The notes below the pieces were generated by a model that saw only the letters and a list, made by a program, of their open reading frames with translations, had not been told where the DNA came from and did no database searches. A DNA stretch of 64,000 nt from Streptomyces actuosus (GTDB lineage Bacteria > Actinomycetota > Actinomycetes > Streptomycetales > Streptomycetaceae), in contig NZ_JAFFZS010000015.1 of assembly GCF_016921115.1 (NCBI RefSeq), forward strand, positions 1-64,000, given 5' to 3'. Each line of letters begins with the position of its first letter. Position 1 is the stretch's first letter. The translations under genes and the position numbers were made by a program. Below are positions 26,449 to 36,700 of this stretch, piece by piece.

Positions 26449-27735
26449 TCAGGGGCGCACGTGCCCGTCACCGGTGACGATGTACTTGGTGCTGGTGAGC
26501 TCGGGGAGGCCCATGGGGCCGCGGGCGTGCAGCTTCTGCGTGGAGATGCCGATCTCGGCGCCGAAGCCGAACTGGCCGCCGTCGGTGAACCGGGTCGAGG
26601 CGTTCACGGCCACGGTGGTGGAGTCCACCAGCTGGGTGAACCGGCGGGCCGCCGCCTGCGAGGTGGTGACGATGGCCTCGGTGTGACCGGAGGTCCACAG
26701 CCGGATGTGCTCCACGGCCCGGTCGAGGGAGTCGACGACGGCCGCGGCGATGTCGTACGACAGGTACTCCGTCTCCCAGTCCTCCGGCGTGGCCTCCACC
26801 ACGGTCGCCCGGGAGGCCTTGGCGTGGGCCATGACGCGCTCGTCGGCGTGAACGGTGACACCGGCGTCGGCCAGGGCGTCCAGGGCGCGGGGCAGGAACT
26901 CGGCGGCGATGTCCTGGTGGACCAGGAGGGTCTCGGCGGCGTTGCAGACACCGACGCGCTGCGCCTTGGAGTTGATCAGGATCTCGACGGCCATGTCGAT
27001 GTCGGCCTGCGCGTCGACGTAGACGTGGCAGTTGCCGGTGCCGGTCTCGATGACCGGGACGACGGACTCCTGGACGACGGCGTTGATCAGCGAGGCGCCG
27101 CCGCGTGGGATCAGTACGTCGACCAGGCCGCGGGCGCGCATCAGCTCGCGCACGCTCTCGCGGCTCTCGCCCGGCACCAGCTGGACGGCGTCGGCGGGCA
27201 GCCCCGCCCCGCCGACGGCGTCGCGCAGCACGCGCACCAGGGCGGTGTTCGAGCGGTAGGCCGAGGAGGAGCCGCGCAGCAGGACGGCGTTGCCGGACTT
27301 CAGGCAGAGGGCGGCGGCGTCGACGGTGACGTTGGGGCGGCCCTCGTAGATGATGCCGACGACGCCCAGCGGGACGCGGACCTGGCGCAGGTCGATGCCG
27401 TTGGGGAGGGTGGAGCCGCGGACGACCTCGCCGACCGGGTCGGGCAGGGCGGCCACGTGGCGCACGTCGGCGGCGATGGCGCGGACCCGTTCCGGGGTGA
27501 GGGTGAGCCGGTCGATCATGCCGTCGCTCATGCCGCTCTCGCGGGCCTTGGCCAGGTCCAGGGCGTTGGCCTCCACGATCTCACTCGTGCGGACCTCCAG
27601 CGCGTCGGCGATGGCGAGCAGTGCGTCGTCCTTCTCGGCCCGCGGCAGCGGGGCGAGCGTCGCGGCGGCGGCCTTGGCCCGGTAGGCGGCCTGGGTGACC
27701 GGGGACATGGAGTCGTACGGCGAGAGCGTGGTCAT
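26449..27735 (-). CDS. proA: Gamma-glutamyl phosphate reductase
   Basis: A 428-residue ProA, which reduces gamma-glutamyl phosphate with NADPH to glutamate semialdehyde in proline synthesis. The aldehyde-dehydrogenase fold is complete, with the catalytic Cys in RVGVCNAAETLLVH, the cofactor segment VNASTRFTDGGQFGFGAEIG and a normal C-terminus (ELTSTKYIVTGDG). It works directly after ProB, encoded about 0.7 kb upstream on the same strand with one gene between. No ribosome-binding site precedes the ATG; TACCCT ends exactly six bases upstream, the same layout as at the leuS leader, so proA may be transcribed from its own start as a leaderless message. Confidence 0.96.
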   Translation of the reverse strand: MTTLSPYDSMSPVTQAAYRAKAAAATLAPLPRAEKDDALLAIADALEVRTSEIVEANALDLAKARESGMSDGMIDRLTLTPERVRAIAADVRHVAALPDPVGEVVRGSTLPNGIDLRQVRVPLGVVGIIYEGRPNVTVDAAALCLKSGNAVLLRGSSSAYRSNTALVRVLRDAVGGAGLPADAVQLVPGESRESVRELMRARGLVDVLIPRGGASLINAVVQESVVPVIETGTGNCHVYVDAQADIDMAVEILINSKAQRVGVCNAAETLLVHQDIAAEFLPRALDALADAGVTVHADERVMAHAKASRATVVEATPEDWETEYLSYDIAAAVVDSLDRAVEHIRLWTSGHTEAIVTTSQAAARRFTQLVDSTTVAVNASTRFTDGGQFGFGAEIGISTQKLHARGPMGLPELTSTKYIVTGDGHVRP

Positions 27736-27741
27736 GGGGGA

Positions 27742-27747
27742 AGGGTA
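27742..27747 (-). promoter_or_regulatory. Possible -10 element for leaderless proA
   Basis: Minus-strand TACCCT is separated from the proA ATG by six bases, which would put the transcription start on the A of ATG. No clear -35 hexamer is visible upstream. Confidence 0.35.
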
Positions 27748-27796
27748 GTGCGCCGGGCGGCGCCGGCCGCCGCGTGTTCCACACCCCGAGACATTC

Positions 27797-28303
27797 TCAA
27801 AAGGGGTGAACTCCGACAGGGACCGCCGGTGGCGGGCCGTAGCCCTCGGCCACGCGCTGGTGGTACGTCTCGCGGTCGATGACCTCCAGGCCGACGATCT
27901 CCCAGGGCGGCAGTCCGGCGGTGCGGCGGTGCTCGCCCCACAGGCGCAGTGCGACGGCGGCGGCGTCGTGCAGGTCGCGGGCCTCCTCCCAGTAGCGGAT
28001 CTCCGCGTGGTCGCCGGCGTAGCGGCTGGTCAGTAGGAAGGGGTGGTCATGGGCGAGCTGCTCCAGCCCCCGCCGCACCTCCGTCAGCGGTACCTCCCGG
28101 CCGGAGACGCTGAGGGTGACGTGCCACAGCCGCGGCAGGTCGACGGGGTCCCTGCCGCCACCGCTTCCGATCCCCGGGGCGGGGACACTGGCCAGGGAGC
28201 GCTCCTCACCGTCGGTACGGGGGCCCCGCGGGCCGCCCGCGCCTCCGTTCGCGCCACCGCGGGACGCCGCAGCCCCAGGGCGTACTCGTCTCACGACGGC
28301 CAC
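27797..28303 (-). CDS. Hypothetical protein between proB and proA
   Basis: A 168-residue protein starting at GTG (28303), five bases after a perfect AAGGAGG. The first 50 residues are Gly/Arg-rich and disordered. The rest is a compact alpha/beta region: LPRLWHVTLSVSGREVPLTEV, FLLTSRYAGDHAEIRYWEEA, AVALRLWGEHRRTAGLPPWEIVGLEVIDRETYHQRV. The repeated pattern of strand–helix–strand recalls a small ferredoxin-like or ACT-like fold, but I recognise no family. The open frame upstream of the GTG has noncoding composition. Location between proB and proA is seen in related Streptomyces, as far as I recall, hinting at a housekeeping role. Confidence 0.8.
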   Translation of the reverse strand: MAVVRRVRPGAAASRGGANGGAGGPRGPRTDGEERSLASVPAPGIGSGGGRDPVDLPRLWHVTLSVSGREVPLTEVRRGLEQLAHDHPFLLTSRYAGDHAEIRYWEEARDLHDAAAVALRLWGEHRRTAGLPPWEIVGLEVIDRETYHQRVAEGYGPPPAVPVGVHPF

Positions 28304-28452
28304 GACTGCCTCCTTCGCCCGGTCCTCGCCCACTGCTCGTACGGAATGCGCGTCGCGGGCACATCCCCTGGGACACAGTTGAGCAGGCCGTACGGCTTCG
28401 CGGGGCGGTTTTACGGAACGTCCCCCACCGGGACCGAGGGTTTCGACACCGT

Positions 28453-29604
28453 TTACGGGTGGAGGAGGACCAGGTCGTCCCTGTGTACGACCTCGCGTTC
28501 GTACGCCGGGCCGAGCTCGCGGGCCAGTTCCCGGGTCGAACGGCCGAGCAGCCGGGGGATCTCCTTGGCGTCGAAGTTGACGAGCCCGCGCGCCACCGCG
28601 TGCCCCGCGCCGTCCCGCAGCTCCACGGGGTCGCCCGCGCTGAAATCGCCCTCGACGGCGGCGATGCCCGCCGGCAGCAGGGAGGTGCGCCGCTCGACGA
28701 CCGCGCGGACCGCGCCGTCGTCCAGGGTGAGGGAGCCCTGCGGGGTGGAGGCGTGCTGGAGCCACAGCAGGCGGTCGGCGGAGCGCTTGCCCGTGGGGTG
28801 GAAGTAGGTGCCGGTGTCGCCGCCCTGGAGCGCGACGGCGGCGTGGACCGCGCTGGTGAGGACGACGGGGATGCCCGCCGCGGCGGCGATGCGGGCGGCC
28901 TCGACCTTGGTGACCATGCCACCGGTGCCGACGCCGGCCTTGCCCGCGCTGCCGATCTCCACGCCGGAGAGGTCGGCGGGGCCGCGCACCTCGGCGATCC
29001 GCGAGGTACCCGGCCTGCTGGGGTCGCCGTCGTACACGCCGTCGACGTCCGACAGCAGGACCAGCAGGTCCGCCCTGACCAGATGGGCGACGAGAGCGGC
29101 GAGCCGGTCGTTGTCGCCGAAGCGGATCTCGTCGGTGGCGACGGTGTCGTTCTCGTTGACGACCGGCAGGGCGCCCATGGCCAGGAGCTTGTCCAGGGTC
29201 CGGGAGGCGTTGCGGTGGTGCGCGCGCCGGCTCATGTCGTCGCTGGTCAGCAGCACCTGCCCGACACGGACACCGTAGCGGGCGAGGGAGGCGGTGTAGC
29301 GGGCGACGAGCAGGCCCTGACCGACGCTGGCGGCGGCCTGCTGCCGGGCGAGGTCCTTGGGCCGGCGCTGCAGGCCGAGGGGGGCGAGACCGGCGGCGAT
29401 GGCGCCGGAGGACACCAGGACGATCTCCTTCTCGCCGCCGCTGCGGGTCTTGGCGAGGACGTCGACGAGAGCGTCGACACGGTCCGCGTCGAGTCCGCCG
29501 GCCGCGGTGGTCAGGGAGGACGAGCCGATCTTGACGACGATCCGGTGGGCCTGAGCGACCTGTCGCCCGGCCGCCACGACGCCGTCCTGCCTTGCCGCTG
29601 ACAC
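28453..29604 (-). CDS. proB: Glutamate 5-kinase
   Basis: A 383-residue ProB, which phosphorylates glutamate at the first step of proline synthesis. The amino acid kinase domain (about 20–265) has IVVKIGSSSLT, VLVSSGAIAAGL, NENDTVATDEIRFGDNDRLAA and the GTGGMVTKVEAARIA loop. A C-terminal PUA domain follows (about 285–375, LTLDDGAVRAVVERRTSLLPAGI). The length fits the PUA-containing form. The start is GTG at 29604 after GGGGATGGA. The upstream 630 bases hold no gene; downstream it is followed by a hypothetical gene and proA. Feedback inhibition by proline is normal for the family. Confidence 0.95.
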   Translation of the reverse strand: MSAARQDGVVAAGRQVAQAHRIVVKIGSSSLTTAAGGLDADRVDALVDVLAKTRSGGEKEIVLVSSGAIAAGLAPLGLQRRPKDLARQQAAASVGQGLLVARYTASLARYGVRVGQVLLTSDDMSRRAHHRNASRTLDKLLAMGALPVVNENDTVATDEIRFGDNDRLAALVAHLVRADLLVLLSDVDGVYDGDPSRPGTSRIAEVRGPADLSGVEIGSAGKAGVGTGGMVTKVEAARIAAAAGIPVVLTSAVHAAVALQGGDTGTYFHPTGKRSADRLLWLQHASTPQGSLTLDDGAVRAVVERRTSLLPAGIAAVEGDFSAGDPVELRDGAGHAVARGLVNFDAKEIPRLLGRSTRELARELGPAYEREVVHRDDLVLLHP

Positions 29605-30234
29605 CTGCGGTCCATCCCCTTCACGCACGCTGCTGCGGGCCGATGCCCTGAGCGGCAATCTACGCGAAGCGGGGCCGGGGCCGCGCTCCGGTTTCAGTGG
29701 GTGGGCGGGACGCGGCGCGGGCGCCGCGCCGGCCACCGGGCCGCGGTGGACGCCGACGCAGTCCGTCGGGCGGGCACCGGTGGGCCGCGACGGTCCCCGG
29801 TGGCCGGCTCGCCCACCTGGCCGGCGCCTGGCCACGACCGCCCCGGCTCCGGTGCCGACGCCGGTCCGGGGGCGCGTTCCCCGGCCTCCCACGCGCCGCC
29901 CGTTCTTCCGCGCGGCGCTTCCGCCTCGTGCGCGCGTTCCGCTTCCGCCGTGTCCCCGCTCGTCTCCGCGGCGACCGGTTCTCACGGGTGCCGCCCCGTC
30001 CTGCGCGCGGGGACGCCGTGCCGCTCCCGCGTGCCGGATCGCCCCTCCCTGGTCGGCGCGACGGGGCCGGGCGCCGGCCCGGGAGCCGGTCCGCGCGCGG
30101 GCGCCTGCCGCCACGGGGCCGACGGCCCCGCGCGCCGGATCGCCCCTCCCTCACCGCACCGCACCGCACCGCACCGCCGAGCCTCACGCCGGACGGACGG
30201 GGGCGCGGTGGTGCAGCGCCCCCGCGGTCGGGGC
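29605..30234. other. Gene-free GC-rich spacer with direct repeats
   Basis: This 630-base stretch between galE and proB holds no supported gene; long open frames crossing it have poor composition. It contains an exact 18-base direct repeat (GCCGGATCGCCCCTCCCT) at 30033–30050 and 30134–30151, 101 bases apart. A run of five CACCG units follows at 30152–30176. It must include the proB promoter near 29605–29660, but I see no consensus there. Confidence 0.6.
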
Positions 30235-31206
30235 TCAGGCGTGGTGGTGCCGCCAGCCCTGCCAGGCCGAGTCGATCATGTCGTCGAGACCGTGGCGGGC
30301 CGACCAGCCCAGTTCCCGGTGGATGCGGTCGGCGGAGGCCACCACCCGCGCCGGGTCGCCGGGCCTGCGTCCCGTCACCACCGGGGCGACGTCCGTGCGG
30401 CCGGTGGCCTTGAGGATGTGGTCGACCATCTCGCGGACCGAACTGCCCTCGCCGCGGCCGACATTGAGGGTGAGAGCGATGCCCGGCTCGGCGTCGGCCA
30501 GGCGGAGGGCCGCGGCCAGGTGCGCGGAGGCGATGTCCTGGACGTGAATGTAGTCCCGTACGCAGGTGCCGTCCGGCGTACTGTAGTCGTCGCCGAAGAT
30601 GCGCGGCGCCTCGCCTGCCTCCAGGCGCTCGAAGACCATCGGGACGAGGTTGAACACGCCCGTGTCGGCGAGCTCGGGACCGGCCGCACCGGCGACGTTG
30701 AAGTAACGCAGGCTGGCCGCGCGCAGACCACCCGCCCGTGCGGCGGCGTTGATGAGCCATTCGCCCACCAGCTTGGTCTCCCCGTACGGGCTCATCGGCG
30801 CGCAGGGGGTCTCCTCGGTGACGAGGTCCACGTCGGGCATGCCGTAGACGGCCGCGGAGGAGGAGAAGACGAGCCGGTCGACGCCGGTGGCCGCCATGGC
30901 CTCCAGCAGCGTCTGCAGGCCGGTGACGTTCTCCCGGTAGTAGTGGAGCGGACGCTCCACCGACTCCCCCACCTGCTTCTTGGCCGCGATGTGCACGACA
31001 CCGGCCACGGCGTGGTCGCGGATCGCCCGCTCCAGCAGGGCCGCGTCCAGCACGCTGCCGACGACCAGCGGCACGCCGGCGGGCACGCGGTCGGCGCTGC
31101 CGGTCGACAGGTCGTCGTAGACGACGACGCTCTGACCTCCTCCGATCAGCGCGCGCACCACATGTGCCCCGATGTATCCGGCCCCGCCCGTGACCAGCCA
31201 GCTCAT
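30235..31206 (-). CDS. galE: UDP-glucose 4-epimerase
   Basis: A 323-residue extended short-chain dehydrogenase. The N-terminal NAD-binding motif reads MSWLVTGGAGYIGAH, the catalytic pair is in YGETK with the upstream FSSSAAVYG, and the C-terminal half has RYFNVAGA and RDYIHVQDIASAHLAAA. It interconverts UDP-glucose and UDP-galactose, or the N-acetyl forms. A strong GGAGGAG site precedes ATG at 31206, and the longer upstream frame is noncoding. It diverges from two large wall-polymer glycosyltransferase genes, so it may supply UDP-galactose or UDP-GalNAc for the polymer rather than only serving galactose metabolism; that role is inferred from context. Confidence 0.93.
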   Translation of the reverse strand: MSWLVTGGAGYIGAHVVRALIGGGQSVVVYDDLSTGSADRVPAGVPLVVGSVLDAALLERAIRDHAVAGVVHIAAKKQVGESVERPLHYYRENVTGLQTLLEAMAATGVDRLVFSSSAAVYGMPDVDLVTEETPCAPMSPYGETKLVGEWLINAAARAGGLRAASLRYFNVAGAAGPELADTGVFNLVPMVFERLEAGEAPRIFGDDYSTPDGTCVRDYIHVQDIASAHLAAALRLADAEPGIALTLNVGRGEGSSVREMVDHILKATGRTDVAPVVTGRRPGDPARVVASADRIHRELGWSARHGLDDMIDSAWQGWRHHHA

Positions 31207-31472
31207 CCGCACGTCTCCTCCGTCGACGGTCATCGGATGCAGACTCGCCCCTGCACACCGGAAAATCGAATCAGACATTCGGCACACAAGGCGGTAAGAA
31301 GCGGCAAATGGCGGACGGGTGGGAGTTCCTGTCGGCCATGAGTCGCCCGCCACCTCCCCCACGGAAACAGCACGTGAATCCTTTACCCTGAGGGCTGCGG
31401 TACCCCGGGCCGCAGGCGGGCACTCCGGCCCGCCGACCCCCTCGCGGTCAGCCCTCGGAACAGGTTGTAAGG

Positions 31473-33704
31473 ATGCCCCGACTCTCTCTCATCGTCCCTG
31501 CCTACAAGGTGCAGGGCTATCTCTCCGAGTGTCTCGACTCCGTCCTCGGCCAGGACTACACGGACTTCGAGATCATCGCGGTGGACGACTGCTCGCCGGA
31601 CGGTTCCGGGGCCATCCTCGACGAGTACGCCCGTCGCGACGCGCGCGTTCACGTGATCCATCTCACCCGGAACGTGGGCCTGGGACACGCCCGCAACGCG
31701 GGCATGGAGAAGGCACAGGGCGACTACATCCTCTTCCTCGACAGCGACGACACGATGACCGAGGGGGCGCTGGGGGCGATCGCCGACCGCCTGGACGCCA
31801 CCGGGGACCCCGAGATCCTCATCTACGACTACGCCCGCTCCTACTGGGACGGCCGGATCGAGCGCAACTACCGCGCCGACCTGCTCCGGAGCGACGGCCA
31901 GGACGTGATACGGCTGGCGGACCGCCCGCAGCTGCTCGACCTGCTCCAGATCGTCTGGAACAAGGCGTACCGCCGCGACTTCGTCGACCGGGTCGGCCTC
32001 GCCTTCCCCACCGGGTACTACGAGGACGCCCCCTGGACGTACTGCTCCCTGATCAGCGCCGAGAGCATCACCCTGCTCGACCGGGTGGGCGTGCTGTACC
32101 GGCAGCGCAGGGAGGGCGGCAACATCCTCAAGACCACCAGCCGCAAGCACTTCGACGTCTTCGACCAGTACCAGCGCGTCTTCGAGTTCCTCGACGCCCA
32201 CCCCGAGCTCGACCAGTGGCGCGAGCCGCTGTTCCGCAAGATGGTGGGCCACTACCTGACGGTGCTGGAAAAGCCCGGGCGGCTGCCGAGCGCCGACCGC
32301 GCCGAGTTCTTCCACCGGGCGTCCGCCGACTACCGGGCGCGGGTGCCGAAGGGCTTCACCCGGCCCGCGGGCGGGAAGGGCAAGAAGCTCGCGCTGCTGG
32401 AGCGGGACGCCTACGCCGCCTGGGCCGGCGCGATGACCGCGGTCAAGTTCCGTCAGACCGTCAAGAAGCGTGCCCGCACCGCCGTCAGCTTCTCCAAGCG
32501 CGGCGCGATGGGCGCCTTCTACCAGTCCCAGCTGCGCCTGCCGCTCGACGAGAACCTCGCCGTGTTCTCGTCGTACTGGAGCCGCAGCGTCTCCTGCAAC
32601 CCGGCGGCCATCGACGCCCGGCTCGCCCTCCTCGCCCCGCACATCCGCCGGGTGTGGGTGCTCCGGCCGGACGCCGTGGGCGAGGTCCCCGCGGGCGTCG
32701 ACCACGTGATCCTCGGGTCGCGCGAGTGCTGGGCGGCGCTGGCACGCGCCAAGTACCTGGTCAACAACGTGAACTTCGCGGACGTCGTGGTCAAGCGCGA
32801 GGGACAGGTCCACGTCCAGACCCACCACGGCACCCCGCTGAAGACGATGGGCCTGGACCAGCGCAAGTACCCGGCCTCCACCGACATGGACTTCGACAAG
32901 CTGCTGGAGCGCTGCGACCGCTGGGACTACAGCGTCAGCGCCAACCGGTTCTCCACCACCGTGTGGGAGCGCGTGTACCCGTGCTCGTACACCACACTGG
33001 AGACCGGCTACCCGCGCAACGACGTCCTGGTGAACGCCACGGCGGCCGATGTGCGCCGGGCGCGTGCGACGCTCGGACTGGCCGACGGCACCCGCGCGTT
33101 CCTCTACATGCCGACCCACCGCGAGTACCAGCCGGACTTCCGGCCCCACCTCGACCTCGCCCGGATGGCGGAGGAACTGGGCCCGGACGTGACGCTGCTG
33201 GTGCGCGGCCACTACTTCTACGGCTCGTCCCCGCGCCTGGCCGACCTGCGCCGCAGCGGCCGGATCGTCGACGTGTCCGCCCACCACCCGGTCGAGGACC
33301 TCTACCTGGCCGCCGACGCGCTCATCACGGACTACTCCTCCGCGATGTTCGACTACGCCGTGCTGGACCGGCCGATCATCATCCACGCCCCCGACTGGGA
33401 CGTGTACTCCGCCGTCCGCGGCACCTACTTCGACCTGCTCCAGGAGTCGCCCGGCGCGGTGTCGACCTCGCAGGCCGAACTGGTCCGCCTGCTGGACTCC
33501 GGCGACTACGACACCGCCGACACGACCGAGCGCCGCGCCGCCTTCCGCAGCCGTTTCTGTGAATTCGACGACGGCCACGCAGCCGAACGGGTGGTTCGGA
33601 GCGTCTTCCTCGGTGAGGACACTCCGGTGCCCTTCGTCCCGTTCCCCGAGCGCACCCACGCTCCGACTCCCGCCCAGGCGCTCGCACCCGTCGAGCGGGC
33701 CTGA
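31473..33704 (+). CDS. Bifunctional GT2 glycosyltransferase / CDP-glycerol glycerophosphotransferase-like protein
   Basis: A 743-residue two-domain protein. Residues 1–230 are a GT-A family 2 glycosyltransferase (PRLSLIVPAYKVQGYLSECL, VDDCSPDGSG, FLDSDDTM). Residues about 360–730 resemble TagF/TarF polymerases that build poly(glycerol phosphate) chains, with QTHHGTPLKTMGLD and DYSSAMFDYAVLDRP. There is no signal or membrane segment, so it works on the cytoplasmic side on a lipid-linked chain. It is followed 25 bases later by a larger protein of the same design. Together they probably make a phosphodiester-linked wall polymer, as reported for Streptomyces spore envelopes. Substrates cannot be read from the sequence. 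Confidence 0.88.
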   Translation: MPRLSLIVPAYKVQGYLSECLDSVLGQDYTDFEIIAVDDCSPDGSGAILDEYARRDARVHVIHLTRNVGLGHARNAGMEKAQGDYILFLDSDDTMTEGALGAIADRLDATGDPEILIYDYARSYWDGRIERNYRADLLRSDGQDVIRLADRPQLLDLLQIVWNKAYRRDFVDRVGLAFPTGYYEDAPWTYCSLISAESITLLDRVGVLYRQRREGGNILKTTSRKHFDVFDQYQRVFEFLDAHPELDQWREPLFRKMVGHYLTVLEKPGRLPSADRAEFFHRASADYRARVPKGFTRPAGGKGKKLALLERDAYAAWAGAMTAVKFRQTVKKRARTAVSFSKRGAMGAFYQSQLRLPLDENLAVFSSYWSRSVSCNPAAIDARLALLAPHIRRVWVLRPDAVGEVPAGVDHVILGSRECWAALARAKYLVNNVNFADVVVKREGQVHVQTHHGTPLKTMGLDQRKYPASTDMDFDKLLERCDRWDYSVSANRFSTTVWERVYPCSYTTLETGYPRNDVLVNATAADVRRARATLGLADGTRAFLYMPTHREYQPDFRPHLDLARMAEELGPDVTLLVRGHYFYGSSPRLADLRRSGRIVDVSAHHPVEDLYLAADALITDYSSAMFDYAVLDRPIIIHAPDWDVYSAVRGTYFDLLQESPGAVSTSQAELVRLLDSGDYDTADTTERRAAFRSRFCEFDDGHAAERVVRSVFLGEDTPVPFVPFPERTHAPTPAQALAPVERA

Positions 33705-33729
33705 CCCCGACAAGGAGACCCACCACGCC

Positions 33730-36700
33730 ATGGCCCCTCGGCTCAGTGTCATCGTCCCGATCTACAACGTGGAGCGGTATCTGCCCGCGTGCCTGACGTC
33801 GCTGGCTGCGCAGACCATGCCCGACCTCGAGGTCGTCATGGTCGACGACGGCTCGCCGGACGGCTCCGCGGCCATCGCCGAGGAGTTCGCCGCGAAGGAC
33901 GCGCGGTTCCGCCTGGTGACGCGGGAGAACGGCGGCCTGGGCGCGGCCCGCAACACCGGACTGGAGCACCTGGCGCCCCAGAGCGAGTTCATCGCCTTCG
34001 TCGACAGTGACGACGTCATACCGTCGGACGCCTACCGGCTGATGCTGGCGAGCCTGGACGAGTCCGGTTCGGACTTCGCCACCGGCAACGTGCTGCACGT
34101 CAACAGCAGCAAGATCTGGCAGTCGCCGATGCACCGCATCCTGTCGCGCGGTGCCGTGCAGGGCACGCACGTCACCCGCGACCTGCGGCTGCTGACCGAC
34201 CGGATCGCCTGCAACAAGGTGTTCCGCAGGTCCTTCTGGGAGCGCCACGACTTCCGCTTCCCCGAGGGCGTGCTCTACGAGGACACCCCGGTGATCGTGC
34301 CGGCCCAGTTCCTGGCCCGGTCCGTCGACGTCATCAGCGCTCCCACGTACTACTGGCGCCTGCGTGACGGCGAGGCCGCCCCTTCCATCACCCAGCGCCG
34401 CTCCGAGCCGAAGGCGGTCCGCGACCGCACGTCCGCCGTCCAGTCCGTCAGCCGGTTCTTCGCCGAGCGCCCGGAGGCGACCGCCGCGGAGATGAAGCGC
34501 GAGTACGACCGCACGGTGCTCACCGGCGACCTGCGGATCTTCCTGAACGTCCTGCCCGAGGGCAAGGAGGAGTTCCACGCCGAGTTCTTCCGCGTGGTCA
34601 ACGGCTACCTCGACCAGGTCGACCCGGACCTGGTCATGGAGCTGCCCGCGCCGGCCCGCGTGAAGTGGCTGCTGGTGCGCAAGCACGCGCTGGCCGAGCT
34701 GCTGGAGCTGTTCGAGTCCGAGCGGCGCGGCGACCGCGTCCGCATCGACGGCCTGCTGCGCAAGTACGCCGCCTTCTCCGCGCTGGAGAACAGCTCGCTC
34801 CGGCTGCCCAAGCGCGTGCTGCGCATCGACCGCGACATGACGGCCGCGGCCCCGCTGCGCGAACTCAGCTGGCGCGGCGGCAAGCTGCACATGGCCGGCC
34901 ACGCCTGGATCAACCGGGTGGACCAGTCCGGCCCGCGCAGCGCCATCAAGGTGCTGGCCCTCAAGCGGGACGGCTCCCGCAAGCGCACCGTCCTGCCGCT
35001 GCGCAACGTGCACGCGCCCGAGTGCACCGCGCTGTCCAACCAGCGCCAGTACAACTACGACTGGGCCGGCTGGGAGTACGAGTTCGACCCGGCCCGGCTG
35101 CGGCGCGGCAAGACCTGGCAGGAGGGCACCTGGCACCTGGGCGTCGGCATCGCCTCGGCGGGCCTGGTCCGCAAGAAGGCCATACACACCAGTGGCGCCG
35201 CCGCCCAGAACCACGCCACCTACCAGTGGCTGGACGAGAACTTCCGGATACTGCCGAGCACCGCCACCGGCTCGCTCAAGCTGCGGATCGAGCGGGTGCG
35301 CGCGGTGGTCACCGACCGCCGCCAGGTCGACGACGCCCTGGAGCTGAAGGGCGAGATCCGGGTACCGCTGTCGCCGAACGAGCGCGTCGCACTGTCGGTC
35401 ACCAACCGCAAGAGCGGCGAACGGCTCGACTACCCCGTCGAGCTGGGCGCGACCCAGGGCGAGCGCACCGCGTTCCGTGTCTGCGTGCCGCTGGAGGACG
35501 TGGCGCTGCTGCCCGAGCACATCGACGCCACCGGCACCGATGTCTCCAGCGGCGGCGCCGACCCGGCGCAGGTCGCCACGCGCACCTGGTCGACGGAGCT
35601 GGTCGCGACCGACCTGGAGGGCAAGAAGCGCAAGTTCGGCACCGTCGTCGCGGACGCGCTCCCGGACCTCCAGATCCGGCTGCCGCTCTCCCTCGGGGAG
35701 GGCGCGGACCACTTCGAGCTCGCGGTGCTGGGCGGCAACACCGGCTACCTGAAGTTCACCGGCCGCAGCCTGCGCGCCTGTGTCACCGGCGTGCGCTGGG
35801 CCGACGGCCGCTACACCGTCCACGGCACGGCGCCGCGGGACATCACCGGCTGGACGTTCCTGATCAAGGCGCGCGACTACTTCGACGAGAAGACCATCGA
35901 CCTGACGGTGGACGCGGACGGCCGCTTCGAGGCCCACTTCACGCCGTCCCGGATGTCCGGCGCGGCGAAGAACCTGCCGCTGAAGACGGGGCGCTGGAAC
36001 CTGTTCCTGCGCTCCGGGGGCGACGAGCCGGACATGCCGTGCATCCTGGACCGCCATGCCTCTCCCAAGCTGCCGATCTCCGGCGAGCACAACGGCCGCG
36101 GCTACGACTTCGAGGCCCGCTGGTTCGACCACCCGCAGCTGCACTGCCTGCCCGACCTGACGATGGAGGAGCGCGGCGCCTTCCACCAGGCCCGGCTGCG
36201 CAGCGAGGTGTACGAGCAGGGCCGCACCAAGCCGCTGCGCGAGTCGGTGCTGTTCATCAGCTACAACGGCAAGCAGTACTCCGACAGTCCGCGCGCCATC
36301 CACGAGGAGCTGGTGCGCCGGGGCACGGACCTGGAGCAGCTCTGGCTGGTCCGGGACGGCCAGGTGGACGTGCCGTCGACGGTCACCCCGGTGCGGTTCC
36401 AGGGCGCCGACTGGTACGACGCGCTCGCCCGCTGCCGCTACATCGTCACCAACGCGCACCTGCCGCACTGGATCGAGCGCCGTCCCGAGCAGGTCGTCGT
36501 GCAGACCTGGCACGGGACCATGCTGAAGAAGATCGGCCTCGACATCGACGCGCCGAAGTTCAACCCGGACTACCACGACCAGCTGCGGCTGGAGGCGGCC
36601 AACTGGTCGATGATGGTCTCCTCCAACCGCTTCAGCACCCCGATCCTGAAGCGGGCCATGGCCTTCGACGGCGAGATCGTCGAGACGGGCTACCCCCGCA

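Noticed and set aside
27797..28765. A 322-codon version of the gene between proB and proA
   Set aside because: The first 154 codons are out-of-frame sequence overlapping proB; a perfect AAGGAGG supports the GTG at 28303.
29660..31258. Long minus-strand open frame of 532 codons across galE and the spacer
   Set aside because: It is the out-of-frame shadow of galE, extremely Arg/Gly-rich, and the epimerase in the other frame is unmistakable.
33379..36576. 1065-codon open frame opposite the two TagF-like genes
   Set aside because: Antisense open frames are expected at this GC content; the protein is low complexity with no motif, while the opposite strand encodes clear conserved domains.
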